Assembly (NCBI GenBank): GCA_947454005.1
Contig: CANGMH010000003.1
Location: forward strand, 1 to 40,625
Source of the DNA: Verrucomicrobiota bacterium
GTDB taxonomy: Bacteria > Verrucomicrobiota > Verrucomicrobiia > Limisphaerales > UBA9464
Reading direction: 5' to 3'
Length of the DNA stretch: 40,625 bases
The translations under genes and the position numbers were made by a program. Shown here in pieces: positions 28,718 to 38,802 of this stretch. Under the pieces are notes generated by a model. That model was not told the origin of the DNA. It made no database searches and saw only the letters and a program-made list of their open reading frames with translations. Numbering within the stretch: the first letter of the stretch is position 1; the number at the start of each line of letters is the position of its first letter.

Positions 28718-29986
28718 ATGCAGCCCCGGTCAGGACCCAAGGACGTCGTCGTCATCGGCGGCGGCATCATCGGCCTCAGCATCGCCTACTACACGGCGCT
28801 GCGCGGCAACCGCGTGACCGTCGTCGACCGGAACCCGGGACAACGCGACGGCTGTTCCTTCGGCAACGCCGGCATGGTCGTGCCGAGCCATTTCGTGCCG
28901 TTGGCCGCGCCCGGCATGGTGGCGCTCGGCCTCAAGTGGATGTGGGACCCGGCATCGCCGTTCTACATCAAGCCGCGCCTCGACCTGGACCTGCTGAAGT
29001 GGGGGCTGAAGTTCTGGGCCGCGTCGACCGCCGCGCACGTCGGGCGCGCCGCGCCGCTGATCCGCGACCTCAGCTTCGCGAGCCGCGCCTGTTTCGAGGA
29101 GCTGTCCGCGCTCCCCGGCGAAGGGTTCGGCCTGGTCCAGAAGGGCCTCGTGATGCTCTGCAAGACGCAGCACGCGCTCGATGACGAGGCCCGGTACGCC
29201 GCGCAGGCGAACGCCCTCGGCGTCCCGGCCCGGGTGCTGGACGCCGAGGGCCTCGCCGCGCTCGATCCGGACGTGACCATGGACGTCGCGGGCGGCGTGT
29301 TCTTCCCGAAGGATTGCCATCTCTCGCCCGGACGCTTCATGGACGCCCTCCAACGCCGCTGCGAGACGCTCGGCGTGCGGACCGCGTGGAACACGGAGAT
29401 CACCGGCTTCGTGCGCGACGGACGCCGGATCGTCGGGGCGACGACCGCGACGGGAACCCTCGCGGCCGATGAGTTCGTGCTCTGCGGCGGGTCCTGGTCG
29501 CCGGTCCTCGGGAGCGGGCTGGGCCTGAGGATCCCGATGCAGGCGGGCAAAGGCTACAGCCTCACGCTGCCGGAGCCGCGCGAGCTGCCGCAGGTGTGCT
29601 CGATCTTCACCGAGGCCCGCGTCGCGGTGACGCCGATGGGCCGGACGTTGCGCTTCGGCGGGACGATGGAGATCGCCGGCCTCGACGAGACCATCAACCC
29701 GGTCCGCGTCCGGGGCATCATCGATGCCGTGCCGAGGTATTATCCGAAGTTCGGGGCCGATGACTTCGCGGGCATCCAGCCTTGGCGCGGGCTGCGGCCG
29801 TGCTCACCGGACGGCCTGCCGTACATCGGCCGCACCGCGGGCCACGACAACCTCACCATCGCCACCGGTCACGCGATGATGGGCCTGAGCCTCGGCCCGA
29901 TCACCGGCAAGCTCGTGGCCGAGGTGCTTTCCGGCGAGCGGCCTTCGATCGATCTGGAGCTCCTCGACCCGGACCGCTACGCGTGA
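28718..29986 (+). CDS. FAD-dependent oxidoreductase, D-amino-acid dehydrogenase-like
   Basis: 422 aa; DVVVIGGGIIGLSIAYYTALRGNRVTVVDRNPG, CSFGNAGMVVPSHFVPLAAPGM, PWRGLRPCSPDGLPYIGRT, TGHAMMGLSLGPITGKLVAEVL. Confidence 0.88.
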   Translation: MQPRSGPKDVVVIGGGIIGLSIAYYTALRGNRVTVVDRNPGQRDGCSFGNAGMVVPSHFVPLAAPGMVALGLKWMWDPASPFYIKPRLDLDLLKWGLKFWAASTAAHVGRAAPLIRDLSFASRACFEELSALPGEGFGLVQKGLVMLCKTQHALDDEARYAAQANALGVPARVLDAEGLAALDPDVTMDVAGGVFFPKDCHLSPGRFMDALQRRCETLGVRTAWNTEITGFVRDGRRIVGATTATGTLAADEFVLCGGSWSPVLGSGLGLRIPMQAGKGYSLTLPEPRELPQVCSIFTEARVAVTPMGRTLRFGGTMEIAGLDETINPVRVRGIIDAVPRYYPKFGADDFAGIQPWRGLRPCSPDGLPYIGRTAGHDNLTIATGHAMMGLSLGPITGKLVAEVLSGERPSIDLELLDPDRYA

Positions 29987-30010
29987 CTGCGCGGCGGCGC
30001 GGCCACCGGT

Positions 30011-31174
30011 TCACTTCACCGCGGCGTCCCGTCCGTCACGCGTCACCGCGCCGAAGGCCTCCCACTGCCAGAGGATCCGCCGCGCGGCTTCGCCCGTGCC
30101 CCAGCGACCGGCCCAGCCCTTGGGAGCCGCGCCCGCGGCGACCAGTTCGCGCAAGGCCCCGGCTTGTCGGCGCGTGAGCATCCAGTCCTGGCCAAGGTTG
30201 AAGACGGCGGAATCGAGCACGACCGGGACGGACGACGTCCCGGCGGCCTCGCGGAAACGCGGCGTGTACAGACCCGTCCAGCGGATCCCGTCGCCGATCG
30301 CCGACGCCTTGCGCAGCAGGATCCGGTGGAATCCCGCCGGACGCGCCTGGTCCAGGACGGATGCGAGCTCGCCGATGCCGCGCGGGAAGAGCGGACGATG
30401 CCGCGCGCCGTCCATCGTCAGCCGGATGGCCAACGGCAGCAGCCAGGTGCCGGCGATCTCCCATCCGCTCCGGGCCGCCTCGGAACGCCAGCGGGAGAGC
30501 TCCCAGTTGTTGAAGTGCGGCCCGCACACGTCGCTGGCGAGATAGCTCGGCGACATGGACGAGAGCCCGCGCAGGTCGTCGTCGTACAGCGCATCCCACA
30601 CGCCGAGCAGCTCGCGCAGGCGCCGTTCGTTCTGCATCGCGTCGACGTCGAGCCCGAGCGTGGCCAACCACGGCCGCAACCGCGTGGCAGGATGCGACCC
30701 GCCGTTCACGCCGAGGTACAGCGCGCCCTGGGGCCGGAGGCAAGGGGCGAGGCTCTTCAACGCCTGTCCGGGATCCGGGATGTAGCTGAGCACGCCGTGG
30801 CAGGTGACGAGGTCGAAGTCCGTGCCGACCTTCGTCGCGAGATCCGGATCGGTGAGGTCCGCCACGTCGAAGGCGACCGGCCGGGCGATCTTCGCGGCGC
30901 GCTGGATCCGCCGCGCGACCTCGATCGACCGAGAGCTGAAATCGACCGCGACGATCTCCGCCTTGGGCAACCGCCGCCGCAGCACGAAAGCTTCCGCGCC
31001 GGTGCCGCAGCCGGCGACGAGCACGCGCGCGGGCCTGCCCTGTCCGGGAAGGCCGACCGCCTCGATCCATCGCTGCGACGGGAGCGAACCGCCCTTGCCC
31101 TCGGCGATGGAGGCCTCGGTCCCGGGGTACGGGAGCCGGTCGTAGCTGCGGCGGGTCTTCTCGGCGGGTGTCAC
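30011..31174 (-). CDS. Class I SAM-dependent methyltransferase with C-terminal accessory domain
   Basis: 387 aa; RVLVAGCGTGAEAFVLRRRLPKAEIVAVDFSSRSIEVARR, FDLVTCHGVLSYIPDP. Confidence 0.9.
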   Translation of the reverse strand: MTPAEKTRRSYDRLPYPGTEASIAEGKGGSLPSQRWIEAVGLPGQGRPARVLVAGCGTGAEAFVLRRRLPKAEIVAVDFSSRSIEVARRIQRAAKIARPVAFDVADLTDPDLATKVGTDFDLVTCHGVLSYIPDPGQALKSLAPCLRPQGALYLGVNGGSHPATRLRPWLATLGLDVDAMQNERRLRELLGVWDALYDDDLRGLSSMSPSYLASDVCGPHFNNWELSRWRSEAARSGWEIAGTWLLPLAIRLTMDGARHRPLFPRGIGELASVLDQARPAGFHRILLRKASAIGDGIRWTGLYTPRFREAAGTSSVPVVLDSAVFNLGQDWMLTRRQAGALRELVAAGAAPKGWAGRWGTGEAARRILWQWEAFGAVTRDGRDAAVK

Positions 31175-31179
31175 CGCGG

Positions 31180-31248
31180 CGATTGAGCGGTCTGGCGGGC
31201 GGGCAGGTCAACCGCCGCGGTCCAGAGCGGTGCCCGCCCGTTCAATCG
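31180..31248. repeat. Nested inverted repeat between the response regulator and methyltransferase genes
   Basis: Outer CGATTGA (31180-31186) / TCAATCG (31242-31248); inner GGGCGGGCA (31197-31205) / TGCCCGCCC (31231-31239). Confidence 0.6.
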
Positions 31249-32147
31249 CGCAGGCCGCCCATCGCCTTCAGCGCGGTGCGGATCGCGGCGGCGCGGTTCT
31301 CGGCGTGGAGCTTGCCGAGGATGTGCTCGACGTGCTTCTCCACGGTGCGGCGCGCGGAGCCGAGGATGATGGCGACCTCCGAGTTGGCTTTGCCCTCGCT
31401 GAGCCAGAAGAGCACCTCCGCCTCGCGGGGTGTCAGCCCGAGCGGCAGGAGCGCGTTGGGACCTTCCGAGGCCCGCGTCTCCAGCTCGATGACGGTCGGC
31501 TCGCCGGGACGTCCGGTCGACCAACGGGCGCCGAGCCCCGGGGCGACCTCCTCGGACCGGATGCGCGTCGCGGCCGGGCGCAGCGCGTCGGGAAGCGACC
31601 CGGGCGCCGATGCCGGGAAGCTCCTCGTGAGCAAGGTCTGCGCGAGCCGCGTGGCGAAGAGCACCTTGCCGTCGGGCGCCGCGACGATCAACGCGCGGTC
31701 GAGCGAATCGCGCAATTGTTCCTCGGCCTCGCGCCGCATCTCCAGCTCGTCCGCCAGGTCGCGTTGCAGCCGGGCGACGCGCAGATGCGTCCGCACGCGC
31801 GCCAGCACTTCCGGCGTCTGGATCGGCTTCGTCACATAGTCGACCGCGCCGGCGTCGAGGGCGCGGACCTTCTCGTCGAGCTCGTCCACCGCGGTGAGGA
31901 AGATGACCGGGACGTCCGCGGACGCCGGACGCGCCTTGATCCGGCGGCAGACCTCCATGCCGTCCATGCCCGGCAGCATGTAGTCGAGCAGCACGATCTC
32001 CGGCGTCTCGTGGTCGAGCTGGGCGAGGGCGCCCTCGCCGGATTCCGCCACCAGCACGCGGTGTCCCGCCTGGGTCAACGCGTCGAAGAGCAGGCCGAGA
32101 TTGGCCGGCACGTCGTCGACGACCAGGATGGTGGCGGGAAGGTCCAA
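31242..32147 (-). CDS. Response regulator, REC domain plus LuxR-type HTH output
   Basis: Probable TTG start at 32147 (MDLPATILVVDDVPANLGLL...); LLDYMLPGMDGMEVCRR; C-terminal LTPREAEVLFWLSEGKANSEVAIILGSARRTVEKHVEHILGKL. The ORF-track extension to 32588 overlaps the PEP-CTERM gene. Confidence 0.88.
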   Translation of the reverse strand: MDLPATILVVDDVPANLGLLFDALTQAGHRVLVAESGEGALAQLDHETPEIVLLDYMLPGMDGMEVCRRIKARPASADVPVIFLTAVDELDEKVRALDAGAVDYVTKPIQTPEVLARVRTHLRVARLQRDLADELEMRREAEEQLRDSLDRALIVAAPDGKVLFATRLAQTLLTRSFPASAPGSLPDALRPAATRIRSEEVAPGLGARWSTGRPGEPTVIELETRASEGPNALLPLGLTPREAEVLFWLSEGKANSEVAIILGSARRTVEKHVEHILGKLHAENRAAAIRTALKAMGGLRD

Positions 32148-32166
32148 GTCGGTCCGGAGCGCGGGA

Positions 32167-32835
32167 TCAGCACCCAGCGGCCTCGGCGGTCGCGCGGGTC
32201 CGGGCCGCCCGGCGGCGCCGCCACAGCCACGCCGTCCCGGCCAGACCGGCCAACGGCAGGAGACTGCTGGCCTCGGGGACCTCCGAGACGGACACGGCAT
32301 CCAGGTAGGGCCCGCCGAAAGAACCGCTGGCCGTGGTGAAGCGGAGCGTGGCGTCGCCGGAGACCGACGGAGTGAACTGCGTCGTGAAGACCTGCCAAGG
32401 CGTTGTCGCGCCGAAGTCGGTGAACGCGTTGAGACCGGTCGGGTCGACCGAACCGGACACCAGGGTGCCGAGGCTGAAATCCAGCGGCGCCACTCCGCCG
32501 CCGTCGTCGGTGTAGGCGAACGACAGCTGGTAGGTGACCCCGGCGGACAGCCCCAACGTCTGCTCGAGCCCGGTGGGGAACGGACCACCGGAGAGGTTGC
32601 CGATCAGGTCGACGAACTGCGCGCCTGCCGCGGCCGATCCGCCCGAATAACCGGCGCTCAGGACGTCCGTGCCGCCCCCGACCGCGGTCCAACCGGTCGG
32701 CGTCTGTTGCAGGAACAGCCCCGGAGTCACGGAGTCCAGCTCGAAGGACGGGTTGAAGACGAGGTTCGCCGACGCCGCGATGCCCGGCGTGGAGAGAAGT
32801 GCCAGAGGCACGAGGAAGGCTGGCTTGAGACCCAT
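32167..32835 (-). CDS. PEP-CTERM sorting domain-containing exported protein
   Basis: 222 aa from ATG 32835: signal MGLKPAFLVPLALLSTPGIAASA, NLVFNPSFELD, C-terminal VPEASSLLPLAGLAGTAWLWRRRRAARTR (PEP motif, TM, Arg cluster). Confidence 0.9.
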   Translation of the reverse strand: MGLKPAFLVPLALLSTPGIAASANLVFNPSFELDSVTPGLFLQQTPTGWTAVGGGTDVLSAGYSGGSAAAGAQFVDLIGNLSGGPFPTGLEQTLGLSAGVTYQLSFAYTDDGGGVAPLDFSLGTLVSGSVDPTGLNAFTDFGATTPWQVFTTQFTPSVSGDATLRFTTASGSFGGPYLDAVSVSEVPEASSLLPLAGLAGTAWLWRRRRAARTRATAEAAGC

Positions 32836-32882
32836 TGCGGTTCCGACCGTGCCATGCCGGCGAGCACCGGGCAACCCGGCGC

Positions 32883-32898
32883 GGAACAGGGATGTTCC
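32883..32898. promoter_or_regulatory. Perfect dyad GGAACA-N4-TGTTCC upstream of the PEP-CTERM gene (possible operator or small hairpin)
   Basis: GGAACA 32883-32888, TGTTCC 32893-32898, about 48 bp upstream of the ATG at 32835. Confidence 0.3.
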
Positions 32899-32933
32899 TG
32901 AGAGCCTCGTTCCCGCGTCCCTTGGATCCCACC

Positions 32934-35900
32934 TCATCCGAGCCGTCTCCGCAGCGCCGCCATCTGGTACGAGGTCGCGAGCGCTTCCAGTTCGTCGGCG
33001 AAGGCGGCATGGCCGGGCGCTTCCGCGCGGAGCACCGCGATGGCGGCACGCAGGGCGACGATGTCCCCGCGGTTCGCCGCGACGCGGAGCGGCGTGAGCT
33101 GCGCCTCGGACGGCAGCGTCGCGACCGGCGCGGGATCCGACGCGTTCGCGACCGGGGTCGCGGCCAGTATCTCGTCCTCGTAGCGCCACGCCAGGCGGAG
33201 CTGATGCCGCAGGATCTCGAGCAGCTGAGATTCTTGGAACGGTTTCGGCAGGAAATCGTCCGCACCCGCGCGCGCTGCGTCGTCGCGGTTGAACCCGAAC
33301 ACGCTCGCCGAAGTGGCCACCAACCGCGGCCCCGGGCCCGGCAGCGCGCGGATGCGACGGGTCAGCTCGAAGCCGTCCATGCCGGGCATGCGCAGGTCGA
33401 GCAGGACGAGGTCGAAGGCGTCCGGGCCGACGGCACCCGCCATGGCCTCGAGCGCCTGCGCGCCGGTCTCGGCTTCGGTCAGGTCGAAGCCCAGCGGCCC
33501 GAGGAACTCGCGCAACAACCGGCGGTTCACCTCCAGGTCGTCCACCAGCAGCACACGACGTCGACGTCCTTCGTGGCCGATGATCCGCCGCGACGGCCCG
33601 ACCGTCGACACCGGCGACGACGACGGAGGGAGCGGGATCGCGAACGAGAAGCGGCTGCCCTTCCCCGGCGTGCTCTCGACCTCGATGCGCCCGCCCATCA
33701 GGCCGACCAGGTGCTGGCTGATGGCCAGACCGAGGCCGGCGCCCTGTTCTTGCGGACGGCCCGGTCCCGCATGCGAGAAGGGTTGGAAGAGCCGCGCGAT
33801 GTCGTCGGACGAGAGCCCCGGGCCGGTGTCGGCCACGACGAAGCGGAAGCGGTCCGCGCCCGCCGGGTCCGGCACGGCCTCCAGACGGACGCCGCCGGAG
33901 GTCGTGAACTTGACCGCGTTGCCCAGCAGGTTCTCCAGCACCTGACGCAGCCGTTGCGGGTCGCCCACCACGGCACCGGCGGGCAGGGCGTCGGCGACCA
34001 CCTCCAACCGGAGGCCGCGCACGTTCGCGCGCGCCGCGAAACCGACCTCCAGGTCGCGCAACAGATCCCGCGGCAGGAACGGCGCGGGCCGCAGCTCGAC
34101 GCGCCCGGCCTCCACCTTCGCGAGGTCGAGCACGTCGTTGATCAGCCCGAGCAGATGGTCGCCGCTGCTGCGGATCACCCGCAGGCGCTCGCGGTTGCGG
34201 TCCGATTGCTCCGGGTCGCGCGAGAGGATCTGCGCGAAGCCGAGGATGCCGTTGAGGGGCGTCCTCAGCTCGTGGCTCATGTTCGCGAGGAAGCGCGATT
34301 TCGCGCGGTTGGCTTCTTCCGCCGCGTCCTTCGCGACCTCGAGCTCCCGGGTCCGCACCGCCACCAACTCCTCCAGCTCGCGCGCCCGCGTCTCCGCCCG
34401 CCCCAACCGCCACCGCAGCACGCCCCAGAACAAGGCCAACGCGGCCAGAGCGTATCCCGCGAACGCCGCGGGGCCCCGGTACCACGGCGCCGCCACGTCG
34501 AACCGGTACCTCGCCACGGGCGACACCGCGCCGGCCTCGTCGCGCATCCGCACCTCGAAGGTGAACGGCCCGCCGTCGGGGTTCAGGAACTCGCGCTCGG
34601 TCTCGGTCGTCCAGTCGCTCCAGCGGTCGTCGAACCCGACCAGCCGCGTCTGGAATCCCGCCGCCGCACCCGCGCCGTACTGCGCCGGCGCGAAGACGAT
34701 GCGCACCGGTTCGCGGCCGTGCCGGAACTTCCCCTCCGTCCGCACCGGCTGCTCCGCGCCCTCCGCGTGCACCTCGCGGATGATCGGCGCCCATCGCGGC
34801 GCCGCGCCCGGACGATAGTCCCCGAGCCCGAGCCGGAAGACCGGTCCGCCGAACGGCTTCACCCACAGCACGCCGCCGGCCGGCTCCGGTTCCCAGAGCG
34901 CGAACTGATATCCCCGCCGCCCGACCAGCGTGCGGACCGCCGCGCTCGCCGGCTCGAACGCGACCGCGCCGTCCGCGCCCACCCGGAACCGGGCCAGCGG
35001 ATACGGCGTGTCCTTCAGCGATTGGATGCCGTTGATCCAGACCTCTCCCGGCGCACCGCGCGACACGGGGTCCACCACCAGGTTCGTCCGCCCCGGGACC
35101 ACCAGCCGCGTGTCGGGCGAGAAGCGGTCGGCCACGCGGTCGTACCGGTAGAGCCCCGCTGCCGTGCTGAAGTGCGGCCCGAGGGAAGTATCGAACAGGA
35201 AGATCTGCTCGTGCCCTGCCGGCAATCCCTGCGGCCTCTGCGGATGCACGTACTGGACCACGGTCGCGGCCGACCACGGAGCCCCCGGTGTCGCCCGCAC
35301 CGCGCGGAAGACGCCCCGCGTCGTCGTCCCCGCCCAGAGCGTGCCGTCCGGTTCCTCCGCGATGGACACCACCTCGCCCGAGATCTCCGGCAACGCACCC
35401 TCCACCACCCAGCGACCGTCCTTCACCGAGAGGCTCAGCAGGCGGTCCGCGAGCCCGACGAAGATGCGGTCGGGATCCGTGGCCGAACGCGCGAGGCCCG
35501 ACACCGGCGACGGCGCGGTGAAGACGACCTCCAGCCCTTGTTGTCCGACGCGCGACAACCCGGCCGAGGTCCCGATCAACAGACCCGTCCGATGGCTCAA
35601 CAACTTCGTGCCATGCGTCCCCGCCGGCATGCGCGGATCGCGCTCGACCCGGGCGGAGCGTCCTTCCTCCGGCGCAGCCGGCACCACGCGCAGCAGCGCG
35701 TCGTCCGCGAGGAAGTAGAGCGTCCCCTCGTGGCGCACCGCGCCGCCGATGCGCGTGTTCTGCCGGCCGTCCTCGCGCGGGAAGACGCTGCCCGGAACCG
35801 AGCGGTCGATGCGGTTCAAGCCGTCCTGCGTGCTCACCCAGAGGCCGCCCTCGCGGTCCTCCGCGATCCCGCGCACCGTGTCGCTGGTCAAGCCCGTCGC

Positions 35901-36836
35901 CGAGGTGACCACCCGCAACCCGCCGCCGTCCGGACGGATCAATCCAAGTCCCCCTCCCACCGTGCCGACCGCGACCGTGCCGTCCCGCAGTTGCCGCACG
36001 ACGGTCGGCTCGATGCCCGCCAACCAGCGGTCGCCCGAGGTCGTCACCACGCGCAGGCCGCCGTCGGCCGCCAGTTCGCGCACGCCTTGGCCGCGGACGA
36101 GCAGACAGGTGGCGCCGCTCGCGTTGGTCCAGCCGCCCATCGGGCCGTCCGACGTCGGCGGGCCTGCCGACGGGACGGCCCTCCACGCGCCGCCGATCCA
36201 TTCGGATATCCCCTCGCCCGCCTTGTGCAAGAACAGCCGGGCGCCGGCTGCGAACATCCGCGCCTTGCCCGGACCCGCGAGGTCGCGACGCTCGGTGCGC
36301 GCGCCATCCCATCGCAGCACCACACCGTCGCCCGCCGCGAAGACGCCGTCCGGCCGCACCACAAGATCCCGGAGCGGTCCCACGCCGCGGCGGTCCTCCG
36401 GCAATCCGGCGAGCAGGTCGCGATGACGCGGACGTCCGTCGCCGTCGTGGACGACCACGCCGAACACATCGACCCCGCAGAGGAAAAGACCGGGCTCCTT
36501 GGACGCGCCGACGGCATCGGCGGACCACGCCAGGTCGCGGATGTATTGCGGCGTGATCTTGAGGAAGGCCCAGTCGCGCCCGTCGAACTCCAGCACGCCG
36601 TCGAGGTTCGCGAACCGCATCGTGCCGTCGTCCGCCTGCGCCGCGCCCCAGACGTCTGCGCCGCCGCGATAATCCGCCGCCCGCCATGTGCGCACCACCG
36701 GACGCCCGGTCTCGTCCCCTGCCCCGCAGCGGACGACCGCGGCCATGCCCACGAACCACGCAACGATGAGCGACACGCCGCCACGGCCGACCCGTCGGCG
36801 GGGCGAGAGGTCGATGGGATTCCGGACGAAAGACAC
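32934..36836 (-). CDS. Hybrid two-component sensor histidine kinase/response regulator with periplasmic beta-propeller and Y_Y_Y-like domain
   Basis: 1300 aa; propeller repeats ([25 protein letters not shown]), single TM before kinase, H-box [20 protein letters not shown], HATPase [19 protein letters not shown]-terminal [22 protein letters not shown]. Confidence 0.93.
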   Translation of the reverse strand: MSFVRNPIDLSPRRRVGRGGVSLIVAWFVGMAAVVRCGAGDETGRPVVRTWRAADYRGGADVWGAAQADDGTMRFANLDGVLEFDGRDWAFLKITPQYIRDLAWSADAVGASKEPGLFLCGVDVFGVVVHDGDGRPRHRDLLAGLPEDRRGVGPLRDLVVRPDGVFAAGDGVVLRWDGARTERRDLAGPGKARMFAAGARLFLHKAGEGISEWIGGAWRAVPSAGPPTSDGPMGGWTNASGATCLLVRGQGVRELAADGGLRVVTTSGDRWLAGIEPTVVRQLRDGTVAVGTVGGGLGLIRPDGGGLRVVTSATGLTSDTVRGIAEDREGGLWVSTQDGLNRIDRSVPGSVFPREDGRQNTRIGGAVRHEGTLYFLADDALLRVVPAAPEEGRSARVERDPRMPAGTHGTKLLSHRTGLLIGTSAGLSRVGQQGLEVVFTAPSPVSGLARSATDPDRIFVGLADRLLSLSVKDGRWVVEGALPEISGEVVSIAEEPDGTLWAGTTTRGVFRAVRATPGAPWSAATVVQYVHPQRPQGLPAGHEQIFLFDTSLGPHFSTAAGLYRYDRVADRFSPDTRLVVPGRTNLVVDPVSRGAPGEVWINGIQSLKDTPYPLARFRVGADGAVAFEPASAAVRTLVGRRGYQFALWEPEPAGGVLWVKPFGGPVFRLGLGDYRPGAAPRWAPIIREVHAEGAEQPVRTEGKFRHGREPVRIVFAPAQYGAGAAAGFQTRLVGFDDRWSDWTTETEREFLNPDGGPFTFEVRMRDEAGAVSPVARYRFDVAAPWYRGPAAFAGYALAALALFWGVLRWRLGRAETRARELEELVAVRTRELEVAKDAAEEANRAKSRFLANMSHELRTPLNGILGFAQILSRDPEQSDRNRERLRVIRSSGDHLLGLINDVLDLAKVEAGRVELRPAPFLPRDLLRDLEVGFAARANVRGLRLEVVADALPAGAVVGDPQRLRQVLENLLGNAVKFTTSGGVRLEAVPDPAGADRFRFVVADTGPGLSSDDIARLFQPFSHAGPGRPQEQGAGLGLAISQHLVGLMGGRIEVESTPGKGSRFSFAIPLPPSSSPVSTVGPSRRIIGHEGRRRRVLLVDDLEVNRRLLREFLGPLGFDLTEAETGAQALEAMAGAVGPDAFDLVLLDLRMPGMDGFELTRRIRALPGPGPRLVATSASVFGFNRDDAARAGADDFLPKPFQESQLLEILRHQLRLAWRYEDEILAATPVANASDPAPVATLPSEAQLTPLRVAANRGDIVALRAAIAVLRAEAPGHAAFADELEALATSYQMAALRRRLG

Positions 36837-37031
36837 CGACGCGGAGTGAAGCGCGGCACGACCGGATCGGGAAAGCCCAGAGTGCCTTGCGGGGGGGCGA
36901 TCGGAAGTGACGGTCAGGTTGGCGGATGGGGCGCAGCCCGGCAGGGTGCACGGTCAAGGCGCCCGGAGGCGCAACTCCCGACGAAGCGGGAAGAATCCAC
37001 GGACGGGCGGCAGTTGCTACCATCGTGGGTA

Positions 37032-37184
37032 GGGTCCGCGCTGCCGCGCGACCCCATCTGTCCTGCCAGGGACCTCCATGGGCAGGAAATAGCCGCCGAC
37101 CTCCTCGGACACGCCTACCGGGAACTTCCCTCGTACCACCTCGACTTACCGCCACTTCTCATCGCGCCCTGCCAAGCGGGCAGG
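37032..37184. repeat. Cluster of three GC-rich hairpins in the intergenic region
   Basis: GGGT(C)CGCGC-TGCC-GCGCGACCC (37032-37054); TCCTGCC/GGCAGGA (37061-37067/37081-37087); CCTGCC-AAGCG-GGCAGG (37168-37184). Confidence 0.55.
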
Positions 37185-37231
37185 TCCGCCCCCATGCAGG
37201 TCGAGCCGGCCCCGCGACAGGGCCTCGTGCT

Positions 37232-38344
37232 TCAGCTCCGCCGATGGAACGGGAAGTCGGTGTAGCCCTCCGCCGTCGGCGCCGACCACACCTTCGGATC
37301 CGCGGGAGGATTCAGCTCCCAACCGTGGGTGAACCGCTCCACGAGGTCGGGATTGCTCAGATAAGGCCGTCCGAAAGCGATGAGGTCCGCATGACCGGAG
37401 ACGATCGCCGCCTCGGCCGTTTCCCGCGTGTAGCCGCAGTTGCCCATCAGCGGGCCGGAGAACACCGCGCGGAATTCCGGGAGCGTCATCGGCGTGCCCT
37501 GCTGGTGGAAGCCGAAGGCCAGCCCGTCCACCACATGGAGGAAGGCCAGTCCGTAGGCGTCCAACTGCGCGGCGGCGTAGGTGTACGTCCCGCGGAAATC
37601 GGGCGCGCCCATGTCGTTGAAGTTGCCGTTGGGCGACAGGCGCACCGCCACACGATCCGCCGGCCAGACGGTGAGGACCGCCTCGACGATCTCCTTCAGG
37701 AAGCGATAGCGGTTCTCCACGCTTCCGCCGTAGCGATCCGTCCGATGATTCGTCTTGGAGTCGAGGAACTGGTTGATCAGGTAGCCGTTGGCCGCGTGGA
37801 TCTCCACCCCGTCGAATCCGGCGGCCTTGGCCCGTTCTGCCGCTCGCCGGTAATCCTGCACCACGTCGGCCACCTCGGCCGTCTCCAGGGCGCGCGGCGT
37901 CTCGTAGGGCTGCTTGCCGACCGGGGTGTGGATGGAATCGCCATCGATCTTGATGGCCGAGGCCGACACCGCCGGCTGGCCCCCGTGGAAGCTGCTGTGC
38001 GACGCGCGTCCGCAGTGCCAGAGCTGGAGAAAGATGGGCGTGCCGCGGGCCCGCAGCGCCGTCGTGATCTTCTTCCAGCCCGCCACCTGCGCATCGTTGT
38101 AGATGCCCGGCGAATCCACCCAGCCGAAGCCCTGTTCGGAGATGGTGGTCGCCTCGGCGATGATGAGCCCCGCCGAAGCCCGCTGCGTGTAATACTCCGC
38201 CATCAGATCGTTCGGCACGCGTTCACGACCGGAGCGGGCGCGGGTGAGCGGGGCCATCACCACCCGGTTGCGCAGCGGCAGACCGCGCAGGTCGAAGGGG
38301 GAGAGCAATCGGGGCGAGGCGTTGGTCGAGGCGGTGTCGTTCAT
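37232..38344 (-). CDS. nemA: Old Yellow Enzyme family alkene reductase / N-ethylmaleimide reductase-like
   Basis: 370 aa from ATG 38344 (MNDTASTNASPRLLSPFDLRGLPLRNRVVMAPLTRARS); QLWHCGRASH, GVEIHAANGYLINQFLDSKTNHRTDRYGGSVENRYRF. Confidence 0.92.
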   Translation of the reverse strand: MNDTASTNASPRLLSPFDLRGLPLRNRVVMAPLTRARSGRERVPNDLMAEYYTQRASAGLIIAEATTISEQGFGWVDSPGIYNDAQVAGWKKITTALRARGTPIFLQLWHCGRASHSSFHGGQPAVSASAIKIDGDSIHTPVGKQPYETPRALETAEVADVVQDYRRAAERAKAAGFDGVEIHAANGYLINQFLDSKTNHRTDRYGGSVENRYRFLKEIVEAVLTVWPADRVAVRLSPNGNFNDMGAPDFRGTYTYAAAQLDAYGLAFLHVVDGLAFGFHQQGTPMTLPEFRAVFSGPLMGNCGYTRETAEAAIVSGHADLIAFGRPYLSNPDLVERFTHGWELNPPADPKVWSAPTAEGYTDFPFHRRS

Positions 38345-38579
38345 GGGTTCAGGCTTATCCGGGATTGGCGCGATGCGCCAGCATTGCCACAAGTGGTCAG
38401 TTCGGCGACGAGGCGGAAAGGAGCTTCGCGTCGGTGGCAAGGGTGACCGTGCGGTCGTGCTCCAAGAAATCGTCGCCGGTGGACAACGTCCGCGTTTGGC
38501 TCACCGGACCGGCTCGCTGAACGGATCCCGGGCGGTTTGGTTCCGTTCAACCGGTTGTTGTCGGATGACCTAAGAGGAG

Positions 38580-38664
38580 TGGTGCCCACGACAGGACTTG
38601 AACCTGTACGATGTTACTCACTAGAACCTGAATCTAGCGCGTCTGCCAATTCCGCCACGTGGGC
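38580..38664 (-). tRNA. tRNA-Leu (anticodon CAG)
   Basis: Reverse complement GCCCACGTGGCGGAATTGGCAGACGCGCTAGATTCAGGTTCTAGTGAGTAACATCGTACAGGTTCAAGTCCTGTCGTGGGCACCA; anticodon arm CTAGA-TTCAGGT-TCTAG, long variable arm, encoded CCA. Confidence 0.95.
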
Positions 38665-38802
38665 TTCACGCTGCGCGCTGGGAGATAGGGGGGCGCGGTC
38701 GGAGCGACAAGCTTTTTCCTCGGCGCTCCCGTGGAAACCGCGGCTTCCGGAGAGAAGTTGACGTCGCACGGACACAGGAGGTTCGCTACGCGCGTCCCCG
38801 AC

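Noticed and set aside
32836-32933. Sigma-54 promoter (TGGCAC...) upstream of the PEP-CTERM gene
   Set aside because: TGGCACGG is present but the -12 TTGC element at the required spacing is absent.
32167-37155. 1662-aa minus ORF combining kinase-antisense frame and PEP-CTERM
   Set aside because: Only the C-terminal ~222 aa (from ATG 32835) is a plausible protein; upstream is an out-of-frame reading of the kinase gene.
36845-37231. c-di-GMP (GEMM) or cobalamin riboswitch
   Set aside because: Looked for conserved cores; only scattered fragments, insufficient to assign any known class.
32835-37265. 1476-aa plus-strand ORF opposite the histidine kinase
   Set aside because: Shadow ORF; composition dominated by R/H/A/D/P with no domain, while the opposite strand has complete HisKA/HATPase/REC motifs.
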